Counted from the stretch's first letter, positions 8,678 through 18,164 are shown. The stretch is 64,000 bases of DNA from an uncultured Clostridium sp. (GCA_900553945.1 USFR01000007.1:52773-116772); one strand, 5' to 3'. The notes: generated from the sequence alone by a model not told the origin. Numbers and translations are program-made.

Positions 8678-9508
8678 TTATTTGTTTCTTTGTTTAACAG
8701 CTTCATACATTACTATACCAGCTGATACAGAAGCGTTTAAAGAAGTAACTTTACCTTTCATAGGAATTTTTACAAGCATATCCGTATTTTCTTTTACAAG
8801 TCTGCTCATTCCAAATCCTTCACTTCCTATTACAATTGCAATATCTCCTTTTAAATCTTGATTATAGTATAATGTTGTTGCAGAACCATCTGTTCCTATT
8901 ATCCATAATCCGTTTTCTTTTAATTTTCTTATTGTATCTGTTATATTATTTACTCTAGCTATTTTCATATGTTCTACAGCTCCTGCTGAAACCTTTGCAA
9001 CTGTGCTATTTACGGTTACAGTTCTTCTTTTAGGAATTATTATTCCATGAACTCCAGCTGTTTCAGCTGTTCTTATTATTGAACCTAAATTGTGTGGATC
9101 TTCTATTCCATCCAAAATTAAAATAAATACATCTTCATTTTTGCTTTTAGCATATTCTAATATATCTTCAACTTCACAATAATTAAATGGTGGAACTACT
9201 GCGATTACTCCTTGGTGATTTTTAGTTTTTGACATAAAATCAAGTTTTGACTTTTCAACTTCTGTAACAACTACTTTATTTTCCTTTGCAATTGCAATTA
9301 TCTTGTTTATTGATCCGTGTCTTTCCCCACTTTGAACAAATATTTTATTTATATCTCTGTCAGAATCTAATAACTCAAGTACGGCATTTCTTCCTTCGAC
9401 TATATCGTCATATTCGTTCTCTTCTAATTGTTTTTCATTTTTAAAATTTTTATTTGGGTTCTTTTTAAAATTTTTCCTATTTTCATTTTTTCTAAATTCT
9501 TGTTTCAT
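8678..9508 (-). CDS. rlmB: 23S rRNA 2'-O-methyltransferase, TrmH/SpoU family
   Basis: 276 residues. A Lys/Asn-rich basic N-terminal tail (1-30) is followed by the SpoU substrate-binding domain (about 35-110) and the knotted methyltransferase domain. The latter has the three SpoU motifs: DGIEDPHNLGSIIRTAE, IGSEGFGMS and IPMKGKVTSLNASVSAG. RlmB-type enzymes methylate the 2'-OH of a guanosine in 23S rRNA; the exact target is inferred. It begins 2 nt after the stop of the membrane protein gene, so lepA, that gene and rlmB look like one transcript. A second, more distant SpoU enzyme lies at 45535-46320. Confidence 0.88.
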   Translation of the reverse strand: MKQEFRKNENRKNFKKNPNKNFKNEKQLEENEYDDIVEGRNAVLELLDSDRDINKIFVQSGERHGSINKIIAIAKENKVVVTEVEKSKLDFMSKTKNHQGVIAVVPPFNYCEVEDILEYAKSKNEDVFILILDGIEDPHNLGSIIRTAETAGVHGIIIPKRRTVTVNSTVAKVSAGAVEHMKIARVNNITDTIRKLKENGLWIIGTDGSATTLYYNQDLKGDIAIVIGSEGFGMSRLVKENTDMLVKIPMKGKVTSLNASVSAGIVMYEAVKQRNK

Positions 9509-9510
9509 TT

Positions 9511-10119
9511 TTATTTCCTTTCATGCTTTTCTTTAACTGGTCTTAGCATCTCTATTTCTTCAGCTTTACTAGTTACTCTTCCTAAAACATACAATATTAT
9601 TGGCAAGGCAATCAATACTATTTTTAAAATAATATTTCCTGATATCATTGGTATATTTTTTATTATATACCACATTCCACATAAACATATTGGTGCATAT
9701 ATTAGTATATTTTGATTTTTGTAGATATAAATGCAGGATAATATTACTAGCACCGTTCCTAGTATTTGAAGTAAAATATCTAACATAAATATTATATTTC
9801 CTATAACACTATATCTTAGTACATATGCCAAGATTCCTAATATTGCTATTAATAATCCTGATTTTGTTGAAGTATCTATTGCTGTTGTTTTTACTGTCAT
9901 GAAGATTGCAATAAAGAATAATATTCCTTCTAATATACAGAATTTTTCATATCCTTCTTTGATTTCTACAAACTGTTTAAATCTCATTTTTCCTTCTACT
10001 GAAATCATATTATAATTTGTTTCATCATCTTCTACAGCGTTTTCTGTTGCCATTACATTTGGCAAAGTTATTAATGTTATTAAACTTAATATTAATACTA
10101 TTTTCTTTAATATTTTCAT
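9511..10119 (-). CDS. Multi-span membrane protein of unknown function
   Basis: 202 residues. Hydrophobic N-terminus (about 5-25) resembling a signal peptide ending near VMA, a short acidic segment (VEDDETN), then about four further membrane spans between residues 55 and 185 and a charged C-terminal tail. I recognise no family. It sits between lepA and rlmB with 9-nt and 2-nt spacing, so it is co-transcribed with translation genes. That says nothing firm about its role. Confidence 0.65.
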   Translation of the reverse strand: MKILKKIVLILSLITLITLPNVMATENAVEDDETNYNMISVEGKMRFKQFVEIKEGYEKFCILEGILFFIAIFMTVKTTAIDTSTKSGLLIAILGILAYVLRYSVIGNIIFMLDILLQILGTVLVILSCIYIYKNQNILIYAPICLCGMWYIIKNIPMISGNIILKIVLIALPIILYVLGRVTSKAEEIEMLRPVKEKHERK

Positions 10120-10128
10120 CTTTTGCTC

Positions 10129-11943
10129 CTATTCTTCATCATCTAATTTTAGTACTGCTAAAAATGCTTCTTGAGGTACTTCAACATTTCCTATTTGTCT
10201 CATTTTCTTTTTACCTTTTTTCTGTTTCTCTAAAAGCTTTTTCTTTCTTGTAATATCTCCTCCATAGCATTTAGCCAATACATCTTTTCTCATTGCTGAT
10301 AATGTTTCTCTTGCAATTATTTTTCCGCTTACTACAGCTTGAATTGGAATTTCGAATAATTGTCTTGGAATAACTGTTTTTAATTTTTCTGCCATCTTTC
10401 TTCCTCTAGTATAAGCACTATCTTTATGTACAATAAATGATAATGCATCAACAGCTTCATTATTTATATAAATATCTAATTTCACAAGTTCTGATTGTCT
10501 GTATTCCTTAAATTCGTAGTCTACAGAAGCATAACCTTTTGTTTTTGATTTTAGTGTGTCGAAGAAATCATATATAATTTCGTTTAGAGGCAAATCATAT
10601 TCTAATGTAACTCTGTTACTATCTAGATATCTCATATCTATATATGTTCCTCTTCTTTTTTGACATATATCCATTACGTTTCCAACAAACTCTTTTGGAG
10701 TCATTATTTCGGCTTTCATGATTGGTTCTTCTATATATTTTATTTCTTGTGTTTTGGGTAAATCTGTTGGATTATATAGTTCTATTGTTTCTCCGTTTGT
10801 TTTATGAACCTTGTATATAACTGATGGAGCTGTTGTAATTAAACCTAAATCAAATTCTCTTTCTAATCTTTCTATTACAATTTCCAAATGTAATAATCCA
10901 AGGAAACCACATCTAAATCCAAATCCTAATGCTATTGATGTTTCTGGCTCGTATTCTAATGCAGCATCATTTAATTTTAGTTTTTCTAATGCGTCTTTTA
11001 AATTTTCATATTCGCTTCCATCTAGTGGATACATTCCGCAATATACCATTGAATTAGCCTTTTTATATCCTGGTAATGGCTCGTCTGCTGGATTTTCAAA
11101 ATGAGTTATTGTATCACCAACATGTAAATCAGAAACATTTTTTATACTTGCTGATATATATCCAACTTCTCCTGCTTTTAACTCATCTGCTGGGATATAT
11201 TGTCCTGCTCCAAAATATCCAACTTCGGTAACTGTAAAATGTTTTCCTGTTGCCATGAATAATATTTCATCTCCAATTTTTACAGTTCCTTCTTTTACTC
11301 TTACATAACTAATTGCGCCTTTATAATTATCATAGAATGAGTCAAATATTAAACATTTTAATTTTCCCTCTCTATCTCCTTGTGGCGCTGGAATATCTGA
11401 AACAATTCTTTCTAAAACTTGATCAACATTTAATCCAGATTTAGCTGAAATACATGGTGCATCCATTGCAGGAATTCCTATGATATCTTCAATTTCAGCT
11501 TTAACTTCATCAGGTCTTGCATTTGGTAAATCAACTTTATTTATTACAGGTAAAATTTCCAAATTGTTATCTAATGCTAAATACACATTTGCTAAAGTTT
11601 GAGCTTCTACACCTTGACTACTATCTACAACTAAAATTGCACCTTCGCATGCAGCTAAACTTCTTGAAACTTCATAGTTAAAATCTACGTGCCCTGGGGT
11701 ATCGATTAAGTTTAGTTCATATGTTTGTCCATCTTTAGCTTTGTAATTCATTCTTACTGCTTGAGATTTTATTGTTATTCCTCTTTCTTTTTCAATATCC
11801 ATGTTGTCTAATACTTGACTTTCCATCTCTCTTTTGGTAAGAACACCTGTCATTTCTATAAGTCTATCTGCAAGTGTAGATTTTCCATGATCTATGTGAG
11901 CTATTATGCTAAAATTTCTTATTCTTTTTTGATTGTCGTTCAC
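10129..11943 (-). CDS. lepA: Elongation factor 4 (back-translocating GTPase LepA)
   Basis: 604 residues, normal for LepA. G1 motif AHIDHGKST near residue 15, G3 DTPGHVDF, G4 NKVDLP, then EF-G-like domains and the LepA-specific C-terminal domain (KDVLAKCYGGDITRKKKLLEKQK begins near 545; only its first part matters for recognition). It binds ribosomes and acts on stalled or mistranslocated complexes. The start is GTG (AAGGAG 8 nt upstream). First gene of the lepA, membrane protein, rlmB unit. Confidence 0.95.
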   Translation of the reverse strand: MNDNQKRIRNFSIIAHIDHGKSTLADRLIEMTGVLTKREMESQVLDNMDIEKERGITIKSQAVRMNYKAKDGQTYELNLIDTPGHVDFNYEVSRSLAACEGAILVVDSSQGVEAQTLANVYLALDNNLEILPVINKVDLPNARPDEVKAEIEDIIGIPAMDAPCISAKSGLNVDQVLERIVSDIPAPQGDREGKLKCLIFDSFYDNYKGAISYVRVKEGTVKIGDEILFMATGKHFTVTEVGYFGAGQYIPADELKAGEVGYISASIKNVSDLHVGDTITHFENPADEPLPGYKKANSMVYCGMYPLDGSEYENLKDALEKLKLNDAALEYEPETSIALGFGFRCGFLGLLHLEIVIERLEREFDLGLITTAPSVIYKVHKTNGETIELYNPTDLPKTQEIKYIEEPIMKAEIMTPKEFVGNVMDICQKRRGTYIDMRYLDSNRVTLEYDLPLNEIIYDFFDTLKSKTKGYASVDYEFKEYRQSELVKLDIYINNEAVDALSFIVHKDSAYTRGRKMAEKLKTVIPRQLFEIPIQAVVSGKIIARETLSAMRKDVLAKCYGGDITRKKKLLEKQKKGKKKMRQIGNVEVPQEAFLAVLKLDDEE

Positions 11944-11972
11944 TCTTAAATCTCCTTAAATAAATTTATATT

Positions 11973-12001
11973 ATTTTATCAAATTAATCCTTTTATTTCA
12001 A
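11973..12001 (-). promoter_or_regulatory. Promoter of the lepA unit
   Basis: Minus strand TTGAAA (11996-12001), 17-nt spacer, TAAAAT (11973-11978), about 30 nt before the lepA GTG. Confidence 0.6.
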
Positions 12002-12016
12002 TATATTAGCATATAA

Positions 12017-12044
12017 AAAGGCATCCGCTTTTACGAATGCCTTT
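12017..12044 (-). terminator. Intrinsic terminator of the gene at 12061-12720
   Basis: Stem AAAGGCAT/ATGCCTTT, extended by partly paired bases, around a loop containing TAAAAG. Followed on the minus strand by TTTTTATATG. Confidence 0.75.
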
Positions 12045-12060
12045 GACTTAATTTTTAATC

Positions 12061-12720
12061 TTATATTATAAACCATATTGCTCCTGAAGGTATTGCTGCC
12101 CATACTAACATTACTGCTACAAATAGTTCCCAGTCTTCTCCTTCAACATGTACCGGTTTAAATCCATCTTTTAATTTAGTTGCTATTCCGCTTGCTCCAT
12201 TTTTTACTCCATCTGCTGTTCCATCTAAACTTACTCCATCAAATTTTGATACGAAAGCTTTAGCCTTATTAAATACCTCTACGGCTTTGTCTATCGCTTT
12301 ATCAACAATTGTTCTATTTGATGGAATTTCATCAACATAAGAAACTCTAAATTCATCAATTTGACCTAATGAATAAAGCAACTTAAATTTTCTTTCTTCT
12401 CCAGGTTGCATATTCTCAAAAGCTAAATACTTTTCTTGCATTAGTTTTCCTTTAAAATATGAATCAACTTTTACATATTGTTTTTCAATTACTTTATCTG
12501 AATTATTTTTTACTGTTCCAGTAAAATATGCTTGTCTTCTATTTGAATTTGCCTTATCAACTTCTATTTCAAATCCATTATTAGATTGCTCCATTTTTAT
12601 CTTGTCTTGTTCTACATCCTTATATGAACTACTTATTCCAAAATCTATTAAAAAATTTGAAAAAAAGTAAAATCCTATAATTATTAAAGCATATGTAAGA
12701 AACGTTTGCATTCTTTTCAT
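12061..12720 (-). CDS. Membrane protein with FxLYD-like extracytoplasmic domain
   Basis: 219 residues. N-terminal membrane span (about 8-28), then an all-beta region (about 45-120) with the pattern 'TGTVKNNSDKVIEKQYVKVD', typical of FxLYD-type immunoglobulin-like domains, an amphipathic helical stretch (about 130-175), and a C-terminal hydrophobic span (about 198-218). Probably a surface or membrane-associated protein; the function is unknown. Single-gene unit between addA and lepA, with its own terminator. Confidence 0.6.
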   Translation of the reverse strand: MKRMQTFLTYALIIIGFYFFSNFLIDFGISSSYKDVEQDKIKMEQSNNGFEIEVDKANSNRRQAYFTGTVKNNSDKVIEKQYVKVDSYFKGKLMQEKYLAFENMQPGEERKFKLLYSLGQIDEFRVSYVDEIPSNRTIVDKAIDKAVEVFNKAKAFVSKFDGVSLDGTADGVKNGASGIATKLKDGFKPVHVEGEDWELFVAVMLVWAAIPSGAIWFII

Positions 12721-12800
12721 AGCTTCCTCCTATTATTTCCTTATTTTCTCAATCAATACTATTATACTACACTTTACATAACTTGTAAATACTGAGGTTG

Positions 12801-15800
12801 CTACCTTTTTTCTAAATTTATAGCTTTATTTGCATAAATCGAATACATATACGTTTCTTTTACAGGTATTTTTAGTGCTTCTTCTAATGCCTTTTTGTAA
12901 ATTTCTAATTGAACTTTATATTTATCAACTAAGTCTTTTCCCTCGTCTTGAGTATAATCTGTTTTGTAATCTACTAATATTAATTCATTGTTTTGATTTA
13001 TGTAATACAAGTCTATAATACCTTGTACAAGTATGTTTTCAGAGTTTTCTGTATTATAAATTTCTTTTGTATTTATATATGTATAAAATGGTGTTTCCTT
13101 GTGAATTTCTTTAGCTGATTTCAAATTCTTTATAAAATCAGATTCAATAATTTTATATATTTTATCAATATCTATAACATTTTTTTGATTTTCGGTTATC
13201 AAATTCTTATTGCACATATCTTCTATAAATTTTGATAATTCGTTTTTAGTATAATCTTTTGTGAAATCTAATTTTTGCAAAATTAAATGTATTATTGTTC
13301 CCTTTTCTGTTGCTGAAACTGCTGTGCTTTCAATTGTAAATTTAGGTTTAATTTCAACTTTCTTTTTCTTTACGTTTTCTTTTAATTCTTTAATTTTAGT
13401 TACACTCATTTTGCTTTGAATATTTGTCATTTCTTCATATTCATATTTCCAATTTAGTATTTCATTTATTTTCTTATAATCAATGTCTTCGCTAAATTGT
13501 AGTTTGTTATCGGCTTTTTCTTCAAGCTCTTCATCTTGTTTTATTATATCTTTTTTGTTTATCTTTTTAAGTTCTATATAATCTTCAATGTTTTCTTGAT
13601 TCATGTATGTAAGCTCTATCCATCCTAAATAGCTCAAATATTTCTTTAATAGTAAATGATTTATCTTGCCATTTTCTCTTTCATATATTTGTACTAATTC
13701 TTTTTTCTGCTCTAGTGATTTTTCTAAATCGCTTTCTACACCTGTTATTATCAGCTTTTCTTTTGCTCTAGTTAATGCAACGTATAATATTCTCATCTCT
13801 TCTGAAATGGATTCTTCTTTTGTTTTTATTTTTATTGCTTCTTTGCTTGCTGTTGTATATTCAATCTTTCTTTCATAATCTATGTATTGCATTCCAAAGC
13901 CCAAGTCTTGATGTAGCAATATAGGTTCATTTAATTCTTTTTGGTTAAACTTTTTATCTGTTCTTGAAATTATCGCTACTGGAAATTCTAGTCCCTTACT
14001 TTTGTGAATACTCATTATTCTTACAACATTTTCGTTCTCACCAATTAGCTTTGCAGATGATAAATCGCTATTACTATTTTTTACTCTTTCTAAATATCTA
14101 ATAAAATTGAATAATCCTTTAAAACTAATTTTCTCATAGTCTTTTGCTCTGTCTAAAAGCATTTTCAAATTAGCTTTTCTAACCTGACCATTTGGCATTA
14201 AATTTACATAGTTATAATAATCTGTTTCATTATATATTTTTAATATAAATTCATTTAAAGGTAAGTATTTTTCTTCTTCTCTCCACTTTTCAATCTTTTG
14301 AATAAATGTTAATATTTTATTTTTCAATTCATTTTTTATATTTGGAGATTGGCTTGCTTCTTTTAATGAATCATAGAAATAACCATCTTTTTTTGCTAGT
14401 CTAATTTCTATTAATTCATTATCTGTAAAATCTCCAATCGTTGATCTCATAACGGTTACAAGCGGAATATCTCTATATGGATTATCTATTATTTTTAGTA
14501 ATGCTGTTATTGTTCTAATTTCTATAGACTCTAGATAATTTTCCGCTTGGTCGCTAAATACTGGTATATCTATATTTAGAAGCTCTTTTTCAAAGATGTT
14601 TGCAACATTTGAAGTGGCTCTTAGCAAAATTACTATATCTCTATATTGAATATCTCTGTAACCAAGATTTCTATCGTATACTTGATATTTTGAATCGATT
14701 AATTCTTTAACTTTAGTTGCAACAAACTTTGCTTCAATCTCTGTCTTTTCAAGTAATTCTGCTGAGTTGTCAGTTTCTTCTTCATCATCTGTTTCTTCTT
14801 GTTTTAAATCAATTATATCTAACTCTGCTTTTCCTGCAAATTGTACATTGCTATCTGCTGGTGGTTCATAATTTGCTCCTAAATTCAAATATTCGCTTTC
14901 ATCATATTCTATTTCACCAAAATCTTTTCTCATTATATCTTCAAAAATCAAATTGGTTGTATCTAGAATATTTTCTCTACTTCTAAAGTTTTTGAACAAT
15001 TTTATTTTTTGACCAAATTCATTTGGTGTCATTCCGTATTTCTCATATTTATCTAAGAACAATTCTGGCTTCGCCTGTCTGAAACGATATATACTCTGTT
15101 TAACGTCACCAACCATAAAAATATTTTGATTATTTGAGATTGATGTTAAAATATATTCTTGAACTAAATTACTATCTTGATACTCGTCTATTGCTATTTC
15201 TTTAAATTTTCCTTCATATTTCTTCGCAACTTCTGTTTTTTGATATATTCCATTCTCATCTTTTTTCAATAATATTTTTAATGCATTATGTTCGATGTCG
15301 CTAAAATCCATTATGTTTTTATTTGCTTTTTTCTCTGCAAATTTTTCAATAAATTTTAGTGTAACTTCTTTAAGTTTTTTTAGTGTTGGATAAATATTAT
15401 TAATGTCGTCTATCGCTTCTGCTGTAGTATATACAAAAGTTTGAGCAATTGCTTTGCTAACTCTCTTTTTAGCATTATCCCTTACTTTTTTCGTTTCTTC
15501 TTTCAAATTACTTACAACTTTTTTATCTGTTGGCCAAGTTTTGAACTTTAAATTTTGAGTTATTTCATATGCTTTATCCCAATTATCTAAATTCTTCTCT
15601 AAAAATTCTAATTGGTTTACATCGTCTTCTATAACTAGTGAAAATTTTGATAATTCTGAAATCATGTCTAGCTTGCTTTTACTACTTTTTAAGATTTGAA
15701 TTGAATTTAAAATTTCATCTCTAAAATTTCTTAAAATTATTTCTCCCCATTCTGTTTTCGCAAAATCTTCTATTTGAGGATTATTAAATTTTTCTATTTT

Positions 15801-16376
15801 TTCTTCAAGCCAATCTTCTGGAAATGGCGCACTTTGAATGTAATTATGTATTTTCAAAATTATGTTTTTAAGATTATCGTCATCTTTATAGCCAGCATAT
15901 AGTTCTACTAGTTTATTAAATTCTTCATCATTTTGTATATATAATTCTTCAAAAGTTTCTTCAATTGCTTCTTGTTTTAATAGCTCTAGCTCTGTATTAT
16001 CTGCAATTCTAAAATTTGATGATGCATCAATTTCAAAAAAATTATTTCTTATTATATCTAAACAAAATGCATCTATTGTACAAATACTAGCTTTATTCAA
16101 TAAAACAATCTGCTTTCTTAATTGCTGATTTAATGGATTTTTATCAATTTCTTTATATAATGCATTTAGTATTCTTTCTCTCATTTCTGAAGCTGCTGCA
16201 TTTGTAAATGTTACGACTAATATTTTATCTATATCAACATGATCTTCTATTATTTTTCTAATAATTCTTTCAACTAATACTGTTGTTTTTCCACTACCTG
16301 CTGCTGCTGCAACTAGTATATTATTTCCTTTTTGAGTTATGGCACTTAACTGTTCTGGTGTCCATTTATTTCTCAT
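12801..16376 (-). CDS. addA: ATP-dependent helicase/nuclease subunit A
   Basis: 1191 residues, typical of AddA. UvrD-like SF1 helicase with Walker A AAAAGSGKTTVLVE near residue 20, the DEYQDSN Walker B region near 400 and the RIMSIHKSKGLEFP helicase motif. The C-terminal PD-(D/E)XK nuclease carries GIIDLYY and LVDYKTD near 1130. With AddB it processes double-strand breaks to Chi-dependent 3' ends for RecA. addB is not upstream or downstream, although the two are usually adjacent in Firmicutes. The only close partner is the DUF3006 gene, 16 nt upstream. Confidence 0.92.
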   Translation of the reverse strand: MRNKWTPEQLSAITQKGNNILVAAAAGSGKTTVLVERIIRKIIEDHVDIDKILVVTFTNAAASEMRERILNALYKEIDKNPLNQQLRKQIVLLNKASICTIDAFCLDIIRNNFFEIDASSNFRIADNTELELLKQEAIEETFEELYIQNDEEFNKLVELYAGYKDDDNLKNIILKIHNYIQSAPFPEDWLEEKIEKFNNPQIEDFAKTEWGEIILRNFRDEILNSIQILKSSKSKLDMISELSKFSLVIEDDVNQLEFLEKNLDNWDKAYEITQNLKFKTWPTDKKVVSNLKEETKKVRDNAKKRVSKAIAQTFVYTTAEAIDDINNIYPTLKKLKEVTLKFIEKFAEKKANKNIMDFSDIEHNALKILLKKDENGIYQKTEVAKKYEGKFKEIAIDEYQDSNLVQEYILTSISNNQNIFMVGDVKQSIYRFRQAKPELFLDKYEKYGMTPNEFGQKIKLFKNFRSRENILDTTNLIFEDIMRKDFGEIEYDESEYLNLGANYEPPADSNVQFAGKAELDIIDLKQEETDDEEETDNSAELLEKTEIEAKFVATKVKELIDSKYQVYDRNLGYRDIQYRDIVILLRATSNVANIFEKELLNIDIPVFSDQAENYLESIEIRTITALLKIIDNPYRDIPLVTVMRSTIGDFTDNELIEIRLAKKDGYFYDSLKEASQSPNIKNELKNKILTFIQKIEKWREEEKYLPLNEFILKIYNETDYYNYVNLMPNGQVRKANLKMLLDRAKDYEKISFKGLFNFIRYLERVKNSNSDLSSAKLIGENENVVRIMSIHKSKGLEFPVAIISRTDKKFNQKELNEPILLHQDLGFGMQYIDYERKIEYTTASKEAIKIKTKEESISEEMRILYVALTRAKEKLIITGVESDLEKSLEQKKELVQIYERENGKINHLLLKKYLSYLGWIELTYMNQENIEDYIELKKINKKDIIKQDEELEEKADNKLQFSEDIDYKKINEILNWKYEYEEMTNIQSKMSVTKIKELKENVKKKKVEIKPKFTIESTAVSATEKGTIIHLILQKLDFTKDYTKNELSKFIEDMCNKNLITENQKNVIDIDKIYKIIESDFIKNLKSAKEIHKETPFYTYINTKEIYNTENSENILVQGIIDLYYINQNNELILVDYKTDYTQDEGKDLVDKYKVQLEIYKKALEEALKIPVKETYMYSIYANKAINLEKR

Positions 16377-16392
16377 TATTTAATTCCTCTCT

Positions 16393-16608
16393 TTATTTCA
16401 TTAGTTTCTTCATCAAATTTTCTATATATTCTTTTCTATTTTCAGTCTCTTCTTCGTCGATTCTAAATGTATCATTTTCTCTAATTACAACATCGCCATC
16501 TTTTATTTGTTCTGGGAACATGCTTTTATCAAAATTCTCCATCTTTTTTGTTTCTTGATTTTCACATATTACCATATTGTTTTCGATTCTATCTATTATA
16601 TATTTCAT
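16393..16608 (-). CDS. DUF3006 small protein
   Basis: 71 residues beginning MKYIIDRIENNMVIC. The short beta-rich N-terminus followed by 'VVIRENDTF' and a charged helical tail fits the DUF3006 family, whose members often sit beside ComEC-like hydrolases. Here it is directly in front of addA and probably co-transcribed with it. RBS AAAGGAG 8 nt upstream. No biochemical role is known to me. Confidence 0.65.
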   Translation of the reverse strand: MKYIIDRIENNMVICENQETKKMENFDKSMFPEQIKDGDVVIRENDTFRIDEEETENRKEYIENLMKKLMK

Positions 16609-16707
16609 AATATAATTCTCCTTTTCTCTGCAGAAATTATACCAATTTTTTTCGTATGTTACAAGGAAATTAATCTTAGATTATTAGATACTATTTTGCA
16701 TTATTAA

Positions 16708-16729
16708 AGCTCCAACAGTTGTTGGAGCT
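16708..16729 (-). terminator. Intrinsic terminator of the HNH/ParB-like gene
   Basis: Perfect 10-bp stem AGCTCCAACA/TGTTGGAGCT with a 2-nt loop. The following T-tract is short on the minus strand (TTTAAT) and somewhat better on the plus strand. Confidence 0.65.
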
Positions 16730-16744
16730 CTTCGCTTTGTATTT

Positions 16745-17413
16745 TTATTTTATAAAAGCGAGTACGTTTTCCAGTACTACTACTGGAACCATTTCTAATC
16801 CAAGTTCTTCAGCTATTTCATATGCTATTCTTCCATCTAAAAGCACACCATTTTTGGAAATCACTAATACTATCGGCAATTTTCTGTATTTTTTAACAAA
16901 ATCATATATTTTCATATATGTTTTTCCTGATTTTGTTCTTGTCCCCTCAAAGTTTTTAATAATCTCCAACCGTTGGTATCTAATCCATTCTTGTGGAATA
17001 TCGTAAGTTTCTTTAATAGCAATACTATATTTTTTGTTGTTTTTTCTCAGCGAATTTTTTTCATAAAAAACTTTTCTTTGAACTTTGTCATCCATGCTTA
17101 ACCATTCTCTGTACTCTTGTTCATTCATGTCTGCTTTTGTGTTGTTGCAAAGTTTACATGCTGGTACTAAGTTGTTTGTAACTGAAATTCCTCCATAAGC
17201 TTCTGGATAAAGGTGATCAATTGTTACTTCTGAATCACATAGTGACTTTTTACAATAGTAACATTGGTGTTTTCCTTTTAACTCATATGCAATTTCAACC
17301 ATTAACCTTTTGAAACTCCAAAAGCCATGAATCTCAAGAATACCATTTTTTACTTCGGCATATTTGTTCCGTGCCTTTCTTTTATAAAATTTTTCAGGTA
17401 TTTCTATAATCAT
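16745..17413 (-). CDS. HNH endonuclease fused to a ParB-like C-terminal domain
   Basis: 222 residues. Residues 51-95 form an HNH/treble-clef nuclease: zinc-binding C51/C54 and C86/C89, the catalytic DH at 66-67 and a conserved Asn near 81. The last 45 residues (about 178-218, KLPIVLVISKNG then DGRIAYEIAEELG and VPVVVLE) match the fold pattern of ParB/sulfiredoxin-like domains. That pairing is unusual. Nuclease chemistry is inferred from motifs and the target is unknown. Single-gene unit with AGGGGGTG as RBS and its own terminator. No restriction methylase, phage or transposon genes lie nearby. Confidence 0.7.
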   Translation of the reverse strand: MIIEIPEKFYKRKARNKYAEVKNGILEIHGFWSFKRLMVEIAYELKGKHQCYYCKKSLCDSEVTIDHLYPEAYGGISVTNNLVPACKLCNNTKADMNEQEYREWLSMDDKVQRKVFYEKNSLRKNNKKYSIAIKETYDIPQEWIRYQRLEIIKNFEGTRTKSGKTYMKIYDFVKKYRKLPIVLVISKNGVLLDGRIAYEIAEELGLEMVPVVVLENVLAFIK

Positions 17414-17503
17414 ATAAACACCCCCTGTAGCAACTGCATCTACGAGTTGGTTTTATACTATCATCTTTTTGTTCCAAAATCAATATTTTTAAATATAAAC
17501 ATG

Positions 17504-17535
17504 AAAAAGACCACCATATTGTTGGTGGTCTTTTT
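17504..17535 (-). terminator. Strong intrinsic terminator of the Spo0A-like gene
   Basis: Perfect 13-bp stem AAAAAGACCACCA/TGGTGGTCTTTTT with a 6-nt loop, 45 nt after the stop codon. The A/T tracts make it work in either direction. Confidence 0.85.
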
Positions 17536-17579
17536 GGAGAATAATAACAACTAGTTACTAACAACATGATACTCGGAAC

Positions 17580-18086
17580 CTATCTAGCCCGCAGATCCTC
17601 CAGGTACTCAATGCAAGCGTACATAAACTCTGAATTGGTAAGCTTGCCCTTTGTGGCGCTAACCTTGCTACCAAATACCTCATTTATTACATCATAGTTG
17701 CCTCTCTCGAATGTTCTCTCCACAGCATGACGAATGGCCCGTTCAACTCTTGATCCTGTTGTGGCAAACTCTCTAGCAACTTTTGGATATAATCCAAGGG
17801 AAATCTTCATTTCTTTCTCCTTTGACAGGGTTACAATAGCATTGATGAGGTATCTGTATCCCTTAATATTCAGAGGGACCCCCAGCTCTTTGAGAAGTTT
17901 TTTGACGATTCTTTCGTCAATTTCTCTTGGAGTTGAGTCGCTTTCAGTCTTAGAAGCTGTTACAGTTACATCTGCAGCAGGTACACTCGACTCTTCATCC
18001 TTTTCAATTACTGTCCGCAATGTACTCATCGCTGACTGGATTGTGTCGATAAGTTCCATAATCATTTTCTTGTCTTCATTTGTCAT
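17580..18086 (-). CDS. Stand-alone Spo0A C-terminal (DNA-binding) domain protein
   Basis: 168 residues. Residues about 57-165 match the Spo0A effector domain closely: LKELGVPLNIKGYRYL, LYPKVAREF, the recognition helix SRVERAIRHA (112-121), ERGNYDVIN and KGKLTNSEF. The phospho-receiver domain that normally precedes it is missing. In its place is a helical segment (1-30) and a Ser/Thr/Val-rich linker. It should bind 0A boxes (TGTCGAA) without phosphorylation control, as activator or competitor; that is inference. Start ATG with AAGGAGA upstream. Sampled G+C is about 42-50%, far above its neighbours. Own consensus promoter and terminator. Confidence 0.85.
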   Translation of the reverse strand: MTNEDKKMIMELIDTIQSAMSTLRTVIEKDEESSVPAADVTVTASKTESDSTPREIDERIVKKLLKELGVPLNIKGYRYLINAIVTLSKEKEMKISLGLYPKVAREFATTGSRVERAIRHAVERTFERGNYDVINEVFGSKVSATKGKLTNSEFMYACIEYLEDLRAR

Positions 18087-18134
18087 AATGCAATCTCCTT
18101 TTTTTATGAAAAACTTTTAACTGTTTACATAACA

Positions 18135-18164
18135 ATATTACCATTTTTTACGCTCTTTGTCAAG
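18135..18164 (-). promoter_or_regulatory. Consensus promoter of the Spo0A-like gene
   Basis: Minus strand TTGACA (18159-18164), spacer near 17-18 nt, TAATAT (18135-18140), about 50 nt before the start codon. Looks constitutive (sigma-A type); no sigma-H motif is seen. Confidence 0.7.

Noticed and set aside
10556..10562. TGTCGAA word (0A box) inside lepA
   Set aside because: It lies inside a coding region far from any promoter; chance occurrence.
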